Assembly: GCA_964058845.1 (NCBI GenBank)
Contig: CAXKVR010000273.1
Coordinates: 166,598-230,597 of the forward strand
Reading direction: 5' to 3'
Length of the DNA stretch: 64,000 bases
Source: Carex sylvatica
Lineage: Eukaryota > Streptophyta > Magnoliopsida > Poales > Cyperaceae
Each line of letters starts with the position of its first letter. Position 1 is the first letter of the stretch. Position numbers and translations under genes: made by a program. The notes below the pieces were generated by a model. The model had not been told where the DNA came from, ran no database searches, and worked only from the letters and a program-made list of their open reading frames with translations. Below, in pieces: positions 44,416 through 56,231 of this stretch.

Positions 44416-46784
44416 ACTAATTATATTCTATAGTATTTTGATCTGAAGAGTATTCTTTTTGTTTGCTGGATGTGGGACCGGATATAGTAGAAGAGAATGA
44501 TTAGTGGTTCCTAATAAAGGATTAAGCAAATATTAATTCTAGGTGCTGATACCCGCCTCCCCCACACTCTCTTCTAACACCCTGTTTGGATGGAGAGTTG
44601 AGGAGGAAGGAAGGTGAAAAATAGAAGAGAATGAAATGTAATAGAAAGGAAGATTAATATATTTAAGTTTTTTTTTGTGTTTGGATGATTAATGAGAGAA
44701 AGTAAATTTAACTTAATTTTGTTTTCGTTTTATTTTTTGTTTGGTTGATTAAAATTTAAAAAATTAATGTGAAATTCGGCGACTGTTGTAGGATTGTGAA
44801 AAATAATTGTATGAAAATTATATAGGTAAGATGTAGAGTTGGACATTTGTGTTATTTTTCTAAAATATATTTGCAACAAAATTTATTTCCATCCATTACA
44901 CTTCGAATTGAAAAGAAAACTGATTATATTAATTATAATAATACAAGGTTAAACCTTTTATCTCCGACATAATTTTATCAACCAAACACGACATAATTTT
45001 CTTATTTTTTTCTTAATTATTTGCTGTAACATGTAGAATGGGAAGAATCATAAAATTAAGATATGGAGTTGGATAACTACGTGTTATTTAATTTCATTTT
45101 ATGAAAATTTTTACTTTTTGTAAAAGTTAAAATTTAAAAAGGACAAAAGTAAAAAAAAAAAAAAATCATATGAGGTGCTCAGCACCCCTTCCCCTCCATA
45201 TACATCCACCCTGGTTTGTAGGTTGCTATCGTAATTAATTAATTTTTGAATAAAACAGTGCAAAAGTATCACACAAAAAATGTCTCTCTCTATCTGTTGT
45301 TTCATAAGAAAAAATATGCATAAAAAGGGGCTTTTTTCTTGCTACGAATCTGTTAATTTTGTAAGAACAAAAATTCATTCCTTCTTGTTCAAAGTTAAAC
45401 TGTGCTATTTAAAAAAAAAAAAAAAAACTTCTTAAATTACAATTTAAAGCTATTTGACAGAATAAGATTGCTCTTTTACTATTTTTTTATTTCAAAGTGT
45501 ATGTTTCGAAAAAGGCAATTTTCATTAAAGCAAACTTTGGATTTTCAGATAGATTTTTTACTCGTGTATTACAACTAACCGTAAAAAGGACCTGATATAA
45601 CAAACATAGATAGTGCGGAGTGCTAATTATTTATTTATTGTTAAAAGAGTTCCGTTCTTGGCTCGTCCACTAATAAATGTGCATCACATTTGTCAAAATG
45701 CGAAATTTATCTTGTGTCAAGTGTGAACCATTTTCAGATTTCATATCTGATATAAAACATATATAGTCAGCACTCGTAATTAATTTGTGGATCGGTTGAT
45801 GTGGCATAATTCCCCCAAATGACCAAAAAAATCAATTTTAATTCTATAGACAATAAAATATAGTCATCCTTTCGCTTTAAATATGAAAGATATCGGCACA
45901 TTAATTAACATTGAACTTTTTTTAATCATGCCAATAGAATATAATAAATTGTTGGTCAGATATGAATAATTAATGTTAGGATAAAGAGAGTTAACAATTT
46001 AATAATATTAAAGGCGCTGGGTTTGTTATAAAGGTTTTGGGGGTGGGGCCCAACAGTATTCATGTGAGTTATTGTCATTACAAGTGGGCCCACTGAAAGC
46101 TCAACTCCGCCGACCCCATCAATCATTTCTGTGACCACTCTCCGTTGTATATGTAATGTAACACAGCACTTACATCAAGCTACTAATTCTAATGCTCGCA
46201 TTGGACATAGCTTATGAATGATGATGCTTTCGATCATATAGTCTGACAAGATTTCTCATAATCATGTCACGTTATTGAGTCATCGTGGAATACGACGAAC
46301 TAGAAGTAAATATAACAAAATATGCATAAACATTTGGGGAGGGGGATCCGTAGAGTCCGTATCCTGCCAGGTATAAATGAGTACAATTAGTTATTATTAA
46401 ATCTCAGTCGAGTCGACCAATTGAAATTCCGTGTCCATTTAGATATAGGGGTCTATTTCAAGATTCGTGTCAAGTTAAAACTGACGACTTAGATCTATTT
46501 GTACTTAGTTTCGCCAGGTTTTGCACTGGATCTGAATTCTCATATATATATAGCTCAAGTTACTGAAAGGTATAATTAGAAAATTAATTTTTTTTTTTTT
46601 TAAATTTTGACACAAATCTTAAAAGTCAAAACGAACTCCCGATATCCACAATAGGTACTAAATTTGTTTTGTTTCGGCTGAGACTAATTAATTCCAGACC
46701 GTTCTTTCTTAAGTGTACTCTACACGTGAAGAATCCAGATCGAGAGAGAGGAGAGAAGGATTCATCTCACATAATATATATATA
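44416..46784. other. intergenic, no gene seen
   Basis: AT-rich. ACACCCTGTTTGGATGG at about 44577 resembles a MITE end, but I could not find a matching inverted end. Homopolymer A runs lie at 45150 and 45410. Confidence 0.45.
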
Positions 46785-47173
46785 GAGGATGATTCCAATG
46801 CCTCATGTCCTTCATATCTCATCATAACTCATATTTTATATATTTGTTTTTAAAGTCTAAATTATCGATCCGAACTGTTCAACATAATATCTATACTAAA
46901 ATATAGTTGAAGATGAAATTTTATAATTTTTGAAAATTTTTTTACTATATTTTAAGATGAATTGAAAGTCACTGTTTTTTTAACGGTCCAAAAACAGTGA
47001 TTTTGTATCTATCTGAAAAAATAGTAAATAAATTTAAACAATTATAAAATTTCATCTCTAAACATATTTTAGCATACATATCATGTTGAGCGGTTCGAAT
47101 CAGTAATTTGGACTTTGAAAACAAATATATAAAATATGAGGTGTGTAAAATGTGAGACATTGGAACCCTCCTC

Positions 47174-47174
<1 letters not shown>
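46785..47174. mobile_element. hairpin MITE, GAGGA(T/G)GxTTCCAATG type
   Basis: Left GAGGATGATTCCAATGCCTC pairs with right ATTGGAACCCTCCTC. Inner arms carry GATCCGAACTGTTCAACAT and mirror sequence, then TTTTACTATATTTTAAGAT. TATATA flanks both sides. Confidence 0.8.
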
Positions 47175-47216
<42 letters not shown>

Positions 47217-47217
<1 letters not shown>

Positions 47218-47625
47218 TAGAACTAGGGTGTTCTTAAGCTCACCAAAGTGTTTGGTAAGCTTAACTCCAAAACCCATTAAATCAGTTTCAAATAACAAAT
47301 TCGAACCGTTGAAACCTGCCTATCTTACGAGTGATGCGTCTACATGTGAAAATTTTAAACATTCGAATTAATTTAGTATAAAGTCAAGCGGTCAAAAAAT
47401 GTTCAAAAATGAATGCACTAAAATTAATTTATTAACCTTCTAATTTTGACAGATTTACTTTATATTAAATTAATTCGAATGTTTAAAATTTTCACATGTA
47501 GACGCATCACTCGTAAGGTAGGAGGGTTCCAATGGTTCTGATTCGTTATTTAAAACCAATTTAATGAATTTTGGAGTTAAGCTCACCAAACACTTTGGTG
47601 AGCTTAAGAACGCCCTAGTTCTACT
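47217..47625. mobile_element. hairpin MITE, core type B, GTAGAACTAGGGTG termini
   Basis: Left GTAGAACTAGGGTGTTCTTA and right TAAGAACGCCCTAGTTCTAC pair, followed inward by AGCTCACCAAAGTGTTTGG and its inverse. The core (GAACCGTT, CATGTGAAAATTTTAAAC, AAGTCAAGCGGTCAAAAAAT) is type B. Confidence 0.85.
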
Positions 47626-47642
47626 CTCTCTATATATATATA

Positions 47643-48040
47643 TAGGAACCTGCTAGCATTCTACGCGTAGCATAGAGGGCCTCCGTACAACGGCTCAATA
47701 TTTGACTTTTCAAAATCCTAATGGTCAATCTGAACCGTTCATCTTGTTCTCCATATTAATATGTGTTTGGAGACCAAATTTTACATTTTTTGGAATTTTT
47801 TTACTATATTTTTAGATTTATTGAAAATAGCTGTTTTTTATGGTTCAAATTTACTGAAAACAGCGATTTTTAATAAATCTAAAAAAATAGTAAAACAATT
47901 TCAAAAAATGTAAAATTTGGTTTTCAAACACATATTAATATGGAGAACGAGATGAACGGTTCGGATCGACCGTTAGGATTTTGAAAAGTCGAATATTGAG
48001 CTGTTGCACGGAGGCCCTCTGTGCTACGCATAATATATTA
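47643..48040. mobile_element. hairpin MITE, core type A, TAGCATAGAGGGCCTCCGT termini
   Basis: Left GCGTAGCATAGAGGGCCTCC pairs with right GGAGGCCCTCTGTGCTACGC. The type A core (GAACCGTTCATCTTG, ATTAATATG, GAGACCAAATTTTA) is inside. The spacer differs from other type A copies. Confidence 0.85.
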
Positions 48041-48042
48041 GC

Positions 48043-48073
<31 letters not shown>

Positions 48074-49006
48074 TGAACGGTTCGATATATACGAGTCCGC
48101 ATGAATATTTAAAGAGTCGTGCATTCTACGTACCTTAAATCGAATTAACCTTAATTTTAATATGACTCAATGAATTTGACAATGTGCGGCGCGCGCAATG
48201 ATGAATTCCTCATAATCACTGTTTGAAATTTCTCCTCTGATCTTATTTACTCTATTTAATTTATAAATATAGTCTTAATTTTACCCGCACGAATCTCAAT
48301 GCAAAGTTGGGAAATTAATTAATGTGCTGAGCTAGAATTCAATTTTTTTTTTTTTTTTTTTATGAAGGTGAGCATGTTATTATGGTCATATATGTTAGCC
48401 TATAACTATAATCTTATAGCCTGCTTTAACTTTTATCAATGAAATAAAATCCGTATATAGTCCATTAGTCCAAATATTTTGAACTCTATGGAAAGATGTT
48501 ATCTTCTTAAAAAAAACCAACAATATGTACACTCGGGAACAAAATGTATTTATGCAACACGACAGCATTAATTACAAGGTAATTCGAACATTCATCTCCA
48601 TTCTTATATATATTAAGCATATAGATGTCCTGATTTGTCGACAATTTTGATTAAAAAATGAAATTTCAAATTGAATATCATCTCTCTAATCAAATAATCT
48701 GTCTTCCTTAGATTCAATGCATCTTTTTGATATTTTTCTACGTGTAGAAGTTTAAAATTAGTTAGACACGTACTTTTGTTCTAAGGGATGCATAATAAGG
48801 TCAATCATGTGGTGAATAAATTGTTCAAGGGAGAAAGCATGAATATTTTAAAATCTGAAATTTTTGCATGATCATTTTATTTTGTACCAAATCAAGGTTC
48901 TAATTTAATTCATAGCAAGTCCTTGAGATTACTCGGTTTACTCTTAGGTCAGACATTTGACCACTGGGCTGTTGCTTGAGAACGAGCAACAATTCAAGTT
49001 GGAAGG
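48041..49006. other. intergenic; last part may be retrotransposon internal end
   Basis: No gene is seen. The final bases GAACGAGCAACAATTCAAG followed by TTGGAAGG look like the purine-rich tract before a 3' LTR of Athila/Tat-type elements. Confidence 0.4.
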
Positions 49007-50377
49007 TGTGATCAAGACATATTTGTGACGAAATTACGTAGGATTTTGCCTTAGATTTTGTCTTGTTTTCTCATCTTTATGTTTAATTTACCATTGTATT
49101 CACTTACTATTGCCCATGTTTATGTTTTAATGCATAAATTATATTTTGAGGCTATTTTACATCATATGGAGAAAGAATCGAGTTGATCGGAAAAGCACAA
49201 CATCAGTTCTACATCTCTGTTACGGACTGCATAGAGTGATGTGGAGGTGATGCTCTTTACGGACATGAGATTATCCAGCGAATCACTGTATGGTTACGGT
49301 CCGTAACAGCAGGCGCCCTTTGGTGAATAACTGCTCTAGCTGTATCCAGATCAAATCTATTGGACTCCAACTCATCTCCAGACGCCCCCTTACTCCTATA
49401 TATACCCTCTGGACTAAAGAACAACATAATCTTAGATCTACTTTGTATTCTTCTTGTATAGTATAATTGTGAGGAGTGAAAACATGCCGTTTTGCGACTA
49501 AATATCTAGTTCTTAGGGCTGGGCTATAAATCTTGTTTCTCATGATACTTTGATATATATTTTGTGTTTGATCATTATTTAGTCTTTTGTGGTTTGATAT
49601 ATTTTGTGCTTTATGTTCAATCTCTCTAGGTTTTGCTTTGTTATTATAGACCGCCATTGTGATGGCCACACATGGTAGATAGTCACATTAGACTAACCGG
49701 ATTGGGAAAGGGGAAATAAAAATACTAGACTATTGGAGGAGATCTTAACCGAAGAAGCCAATAGTCGGATACACAAAAGTACACATGGGAGTCTCGACAT
49801 TCGTAGACGAATATCACATTATCTTGCCTTACAATGGGGACACCCTATAGGGTCAGCCGAGGGACCTAGTCAAGTGAAGATTGTGACTTTGGGCTAATCA
49901 CAGATCTACTTGCACTTCTCAAGTCAAGCCTTAACGGGAAGGCTTGATTGGTAGTGTGACTGAACTGCGAAAGCGCTAGTCACTACGATAGGATTAGAAA
50001 CCCTCTCACACACAATTGAAAACCAGTCCAATTAAATCAAAGAGAGAATCAAAGCGGATTGAAGTAACAACAGTGTGCCAAAACCCTAGGAATCCACATC
50101 TCCTTTTTACTACTCTATTTTATCTTTCGATCTCGAAATACAAAGTGCATCTCTGATTCAATAATCTCTCAAGATTTGGTCGGTCTAGCATATCAGATAA
50201 GATTCGTTTTGATTATATATATTTTATTTACGGTCGCAATTTGATTACTCAAGATAGATAACCTTATTCTCTGTGGATCGACACTCGATTATACTATAGG
50301 ATCATGCGCTTATGATCTGATCAGAAGTACAAATAAATTTTTAAATTTGAAAGCGCAAAACACATTTACGCTCATCA
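49007..50377 (+). mobile_element. LTR of an Athila/Tat-like element (solo or truncated)
   Basis: It begins TG(TG)ATCAAGACA after a polypurine-like stretch and ends CTCATCA immediately before the CACTA element. It contains a TATA-like CCTATATATACC at 49395-49406 and the TCTGTGGATCGACACTCGA word near the end, matching the solo LTR at 59156-61066 (TCTGTGGATCGATACC). The start could be 49007 or 49009. No second LTR or internal coding region is in view, so it is a solo LTR or a truncated 3' end. Confidence 0.55.
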
Positions 50378-50389
50378 CACTACTACAGA

Positions 50390-50945
50390 AATGGTCATTG
50401 TACACTGCATATTGTACACGGATTTGACAATTTTATATAAAAACTGTGTAGAAATTGCAATTTTTTTGGTGCCTAAAATATCTGTGGGATCTTTACATGA
50501 ATATTTATTAAAGAATAAGTGTAGAAAGCCGTGAGAGAGCTACACAGATATTTATTAGAAAATGTACACGACTTATTATTTAAATAACAGTGTAGAAAGC
50601 CTTGAGAGAGCTACACGGATATTTAATTAAAGAACCATGACGAAAGGTAAGAATTGTATACGGATGTTTGTTTAAATAACAGTGTAGAAAAGCTGTGAGA
50701 GTTACACGGACGTTTAATAAAGAGCCGTGTAGAAATGTTGAAATTGTACACAGATGCTTGTTTCAATAACAGTGTAGAACAGCTGTGAGAGCTACACGGA
50801 TGTTTAATAAAGAACCATGTAGAAAAGTTAAAATTGTACACAATTTTTTGTTTAATTAACAGTGTAGAAAACCTTGAGAGAGCTACACTGACGTTTAATA
50901 AAGAGCCGTGTAGAAAGGTTATAGAGTTTTGGTTATATAAAAGGC
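50390..50945. repeat. left subterminal repeat array of the CACTA element
   Basis: A unit of 90-92 bp with AACAGTGTAGAAA, GAGAGCTACACGGA, TTTAATAAAGAGCCGTGTAG and AAATTGTACAC is repeated about four times; AACAGTGTAG begins at 50586, 50678, 50768 and 50858. A further copy lies at 51775-51945. Such arrays bind the TNPA-type protein in known CACTA elements. The 125-codon minus-strand frame across it is a by-product of the repeats. Confidence 0.9.
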
Positions 50946-52115
50946 CTTCTCCTTTCAGCACCGTTTTGATCAATTTATACTTTCCTCTCACAGTTAACAA
51001 TTGGGTGGAGATTTAGGTTTATTAATTATTTTCGATCACAAATCTATCAAGATGAGCGGTCCGATATAATTGATAACCTACATCAAGAATTTCCATGCGA
51101 ATTGCTTCATTTTCCAATTAATTGGTCTAATTTCTGCGCTAAAGTGTTTTTGGAGGATAATATGAAGATACATGTTCTTGGAGGCCGGATCTGAGATCTT
51201 GAAAGTTAATTTGTATTTCTCCTCTCTTAGCAAGATTTAGAGGAGAACAAGGAAGATTTTGATAAATCCTAAAACATGTATCTTCATGTCACTCTCTGTA
51301 AACATTGTGCTTCTGATTGCTGCGCACAAGATGCTTCTGGTCTGATCACTTCAGAGCCGGATTAAGAGTCGAATGAAGAGTCGCACAAGGTGCTTCATCC
51401 ACCTCTTCCTTTTTTTTTGAAGGTCCTTCATCCAACTTTTGGTTCAACTCTTTCTTTATTAAAACATGTATCTTCATATTACCATCTATAAACCCTACTG
51501 GCACCAAAAGGAAAGAACCACCCACTTGTCCTCTCTTCCAATCCTTAATGGAAATTTTAGTTTACATATGAATTTTTATTCCAAGTTTTGTAATGCTCAA
51601 TATGAATTTGTATAATTTTGTATAATTTTGTGTACATGAATTTTTAGTTTAAATTGCTATGTTTTGGAATTCTGGATTTTAATTGTCTTCCTCTGTTTTG
51701 GAAATTATTTGTTTTGCTATCTAAAAACATAGAAATAAAACTAGAGGGTAGAAAAAAAAATAAGAATTTGCTACATTAACGTTTAATAAAGAGCCGTGTA
51801 GAAAGGTAGAAATTGTACACGTTTTTTTTGTTTAATTGACAGTGTACAAAAACAATTCTACACAGCTATTTATATAAAAGTCCGTGTATCTCTCTCAAGG
51901 CTTTCTACATGGATTTATAGCTAAATATCCGTGTAGAAATGTTATTTTAGGGTTTTGTAACATATAAAAAGCCTTCTTCCAACGCCATTTTGATCAATTA
52001 ATAACTCTCTCCCTTTGTATTGAATGTTGCTCTGATTTCTGCACACAAGGATCGAGATCGAATCTGAGATCTTTAAAGTTAATTTGCATTTCTCCTCTCT
52101 ATCTTGCTTGCTAAG
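50930..52115 (+). promoter_or_regulatory. duplicated promoter/leader region of the TNP2-type gene
   Basis: The leader-like sequence with TTTTGATCAATT, TCTGAGATCTT and AAAGTTAATTTG(C/T)ATTTCTC occurs at about 50930-51240 and again at about 51955-52115. The second ends in CTAAG followed by GTTAGT, a splice donor at 52116. The matching acceptor TTTATAG lies directly before the ATG at 52661. The duplication suggests two promoters or an internal tandem copy. Confidence 0.55.
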
Positions 52116-52660
52116 GTTAGTCATATATATATTTCTCTTTTCTTTCTCTAATTTGCTGTTACTTATTATTGCTTAGCTAGGTCAATTATTAATTAATTCA
52201 TGCATGCTTGATTTGTTTAGATAATGTAAATAATTACTGTATTGTGGTCTAATAACTGACTTATTGATGCTTTTATGTCCATGCCCGTTCAAAATTAATC
52301 CAATAGGGATTAATTTTGGATAGTCTCCCGTTTGGGACTGCTCTTTGAATATTGTGTCTCATTTAGGATGTGAACACATATTAGCAGGATTTAATTAGTG
52401 TTTGAGAAAAGTTTGACAGTATTTCTCCTTATTGCTCCTATGAGTATGTGATTTTTATGCATACTTGGGGAGTTAAGGGGAAATGCTGTCGAATTTTTCT
52501 CAAGTACTAATTAAATCTTGCTAATGTGTTAACATATGAGGCATAATATTCAAAAAGTGGGTTAGGATTGTAAACCGGCCCTTTGTAAGCCAAAAATTGG
52601 AACAATATATATGTTAACCACCATGATTAATTGGAATCATTTTTTTAATTTAATTTATAG

Positions 52661-54100
52661 ATGGATTGAAGTTGGATGTACGAACCGTAACGTGATAATG
52701 CAGAATATTTGGCTCACGTTGATGAGTTCATAAAATTTACTGAGAGTTATAAAGTGAATACAAAAGATGACGACATCTTGTGTCCTTGTAGATATTGTAA
52801 AAATTTTATAAGATTTGGGGACTCGAAAGAAATTACAGCTCATTTGATTTGTCGGGGATTTAAGAAAAGATATACATGTTGGTTTATGCATGGTGATAAA
52901 ATTGGGGAATGTAGTGGTGCCAATAGAAATTCTGTTTTGAAAGAGAATGATGATAATGTAGAAATTATGGTTCACCTTGTTGTTCATCTTGTGAGAGAAA
53001 TTAAGATCTGTGGTCCCGTGTTCCTGCGTTATATGTATCCATTCGAGAGATTCATGGATATTTTGAAAAGTTACATAAGGAATCGACATCGACCCGAAGG
53101 TAGCATTGTAGAAGGATATTCCACGGAAGAGGTGATTGAGTTTTGCACCAACTACATGATCGGTGTGGGTCCTATTGGCATTCCAAAATCTCGATACGAG
53201 GGAAGGCTCCAAGGAGTAGAGACTATTGGGGTTGAAAACCATAGTTGCTGATAGAGATGAACTGCTAAAGGCACATTTTATTATACTACAGCACATGGTA
53301 GATGTTACTCCCTATATAGATGAGCATATGGCAATCCTTCGACAACAGAACTACACGAGAAGTCAGAAGTGGCTTACTGATAAGCATAACCATTCTTTTA
53401 TAGGATGGCTGAAAGAAAGAGTGAAGTTACACTCCGAAAGGTTGCCCGTAAGTGAAACTGTTAGATTGCTGGGCGAAGGACCCCAAATGGTTGTTAGAAC
53501 ATTCCAAGGATACGAGATTAATGGATATACATTTTACACTAAATTACAAAGTAATAAGAGCACCATGCAAAATAGTGGGGTGATGTTGGTGGCGATATCT
53601 CAAGAATTCAGTGGATCGGGGGATGCCTGGCCTGTAATAGCATCAAAGTCATATTACAGTGTTATTGAAGAAATTTGGGAGCTCATTTACAATCCTCACC
53701 TTACCATTCCCTTGTTTCGGTGTCAATGGGTCGAAGACCGGGGTGTTAAAGTTGATAACGATGGGTTCACACTCGTTGATTTTAACAGAGTCGGGTATGT
53801 TGATGATCCATTTATACTCGCCAAGCAAGCCACCCAAGTCTTTTATGTCACTGCCCCGAGTGATGGTAGGTGGAGCGTCGTCCTATCCGGAAAAAGGAAG
53901 AATTATTGGGATAGAAAACGTCACCGACGAAGAAGAGTACTACCAGTTCGAAGAGATACCTCCATTTTCTACAGATATGAAAGCTGAGATAGCAACAATT
54001 ATTGAAGAACAAGACGAAGCAAATTACATGAGATCTGACCACAGTGAAGGATTATGGGAAAATGTTCAAACAGTGGAAAAAAAGAGAAAAAGGAAAAAAA
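52661..54100 (+). pseudogene. TNP2-type CACTA transposase without catalytic core
   Basis: ATG 52661 follows a 3' splice acceptor. The first residues fit the Transpos_assoc start (MDxSWMYEPR) but have TGA at 52667 and TAA at 52688. The domain continues with CPCRYC, ITAHLICRGFKKRYTCW and FMHGD (about 52780-52900). At about 52960 the frame passes straight into DUF4218-like HLVREIKICGPV, RYMYPFERFMDILKSYIRN and PEGSIVEGYSTEEVIEFC. A frameshift near 53230 leads to KAHFIILQHMVDVTPYIDEH, then a DUF4216-like end (LFRCQWVEDRGVKVDNDGFT, DPFILAKQATQVFYV). Another frameshift near 53890 leads to NVTDEEEYYQFEEIPPFS. The Transposase_21 (DDE) domain normally lying between Transpos_assoc and DUF4218 is missing altogether. 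Confidence 0.88.
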
Positions 54101-55877
54101 AATCCAATGTATTATATTTATTCCTTGTAAACTTGAAAATTTTAATATTTCTTTTTTGTAAAATAAACGAAGGTGTATAATATTTATTTCTTTTATAATA
54201 TTTCAGAGATGAAGGCCGAATGAAGAGTCAGACTAAAGACTTAAGGTTGATTCTATTTATCTCTGGATATTTATTTCTCATTTTAATATTTGTATTTCCT
54301 TTATAATATTTATTTTTTGCATATTAGCAAGAAGATCTATCTCTGTATTAATGAATCGAATAGAGAAGCAGAGTTTATTTGCAATACCGATGAGAGTTTT
54401 GGATGACTATAACCCGATAATATTTTACTGTGTTGTTGTATTTTATATTTTATTTGTCTATATTTTATTAGTTTATATTTTATTTGTTTATATTTTATTT
54501 GTTTAAATATAAATATAAACATTTTATTAGTTTACTTAAATATTAATATAAATATCTGATTATTAATATAAATATCAGATTATTTATTATTATAAATATT
54601 TTATTAATTTACTTAAATATTAATATAAATATCAGATTATTAATATAAATATAAATATAAATACTAATATAAATATCAGATTATTTAAAAATATAAAAAT
54701 ATTTAAGTGTCAGCTTTCAATAATTTCAAAGGATTCGTACACGGACATTTAATTAAACGTCCGTGTAGAAAGGTATCATACAAGGACATTTAATTAAACG
54801 TCTATGTAGAAATCTCCTGGAAGAAGAAACGACGCTTCAATCTTAATATATTAATTGGCTGCGATCAAAGAAAAATACACTCCTTCACAAAGATAATACT
54901 CTATACAAAATGGCTGCGATCAAAGAAGAACTAGTGGCCGCAGCGAACAAAGAAGAACCAGCATCATTCGAGTATTTTTTTCAGGAGAAGCTGGCCATGG
55001 CCACCCCTTTCAAAGCCAAGGCGGAGTCCAAGAGGCCATCCTGAACCAAAGCCCTACATCCGTAGGGGCCAAGCGTCCGCTTTCCTAAACGGCTATTTTA
55101 TTTTACTCTTTATTAGTTTTTCAGTATTCTTGTTAAGTCTGTAGTAGTTTTAATGTTATATTTTGTGTTATGTTGAAACTTTTATCATTGTTAAATATAT
55201 TATAATTTTGTATGATATGTTGTGTATTTTTGTATGATCTGTTGTTAAATATATTTGATTTTGTATCATTGTTTAAATGCAATTTATTTATTTCAGTTTA
55301 AATATTAAATGCAAAACTTGAAAATAAAAAATATAAAATGCACCTTTTATTTTTATTTTTTTAAGTTTTGCATTTGAAAAATCTGAAATTTGGAACTTGA
55401 AAAATCTGGAAAATATGGAAAACCTTAGGTTTTTCACATCAGCAATTTATTTAATCATACACAGACGTTTAATTAAAAATCCGTGTAGAAAGGTATTTAA
55501 TTTTCCAAAAATTATTCTATGTTATATTTTTATAATTATTTTGTAAATCCAAAAATTATTCTTCATATCAAGTAAAGTGTTAATTTATATTTTCAAATCA
55601 GATTATTTAGACAGCATTAATTATTTAGATAGTTATTTGTTGGTTATTTTGTACTGCTAATTTATATCTATAACAGTATTAATTATTTAGATAGCATCAA
55701 TTATTTAACAAAAAAGAAAAATTTATAAAAAACAAAATGCTAACTAAATTAAGAACAAAATATATTACAGCAAAAATGATCCTAGCTAATACATCATACC
55801 AAAAGAAAGTATCCTCATAGACAAAAAAACTGATTAAACAAAATATGAAAGAAGAAAACAAAAAAAAGCTAGCTAAA
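54101..55877. other. CACTA internal spacer with subterminal-type motifs
   Basis: A TTTATATTTTATT-type simple array lies at 54420-54700. ACACGGACATTTAATTAAAC palindromes joined to GTCCGTGTAGAAA lie at 54736-54810 and about 55460-55495. A short frame at 54909-55041 starts MAAIKEELVAAANKEEPASF and stops after 44 residues; its end shares KPYIRRG-coding sequence with the ORF at 55878-56231 in opposite orientation. Confidence 0.55.
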
Positions 55878-56231
55878 TTAATTAGGATCAGGCCAAGGGG
55901 CTTCAAAAAAGTTCTGGATTGTCCCTTGGCCTGACCCCCTCCTTCCAATCCAGGGTCTGTTTTGCATGATCCAGCGATCGCCCCTCCTTATGTAGGGCTT
56001 TGGTGGTGGGTGCTCCCTTGGGCTTCGCCGTGGCACATTTGAGGGCGGCCATGGCCATGTCCTCCTATAGTTGGAAGGAGACCTTTCAAAGCCGGGAGGG
56101 ACTTCGAATCCGGGAGAGAGTTGGAAATCGACTTGAGGGACTTCGGGAGGGACATAGCCGGGGGGCAATGGCCATGGCACATTTGAGGGGTCATTTAAGG
56201 GGGGCAGTGGCACATTTGAGGAAGTGGCCAT
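55878..56231 (-). CDS. Pro-rich ORF of unknown function inside the CACTA element
   Basis: 117 codons on the minus strand, opposite to the element's other genes. The product is rich in Pro, Trp and Arg, with repeats of SNVPxPLPP and FEVPPGFERSP and a basic part with KPYIRRGDRWIMQNRPW. I recognise no domain. Its GC content is clearly above the surrounding AT-rich DNA, and a related fragment occurs at 54960-55080 in the opposite orientation. It may be a captured host fragment or a decayed accessory protein. Expression is not shown. Confidence 0.35.
   Translation of the reverse strand: MATSSNVPLPPLNDPSNVPWPLPPGYVPPEVPQVDFQLSPGFEVPPGFERSPSNYRRTWPWPPSNVPRRSPREHPPPKPYIRRGDRWIMQNRPWIGRRGSGQGTIQNFFEAPWPDPN

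Noticed and set aside
44577..45000. Possible hAT or Harbinger MITE starting ACACCCTGTTTGGATGG
   Set aside because: No matching inverted end or target duplication was found downstream.
49283..49669. 128-codon minus-strand frame
   Set aside because: It lies inside the LTR-like segment 49007-50377 and has no recognisable features.
50623..51000. 125-codon minus-strand frame with repeating STWFFIKHPC-like words
   Set aside because: It is a reading of the CACTA subterminal tandem repeats; the periodicity comes from the 90-92 bp DNA unit, not from a protein.
52655..53296. 213-codon minus-strand frame
   Set aside because: Antisense shadow of the TNP2-type remnant, whose plus-strand domains are recognisable.
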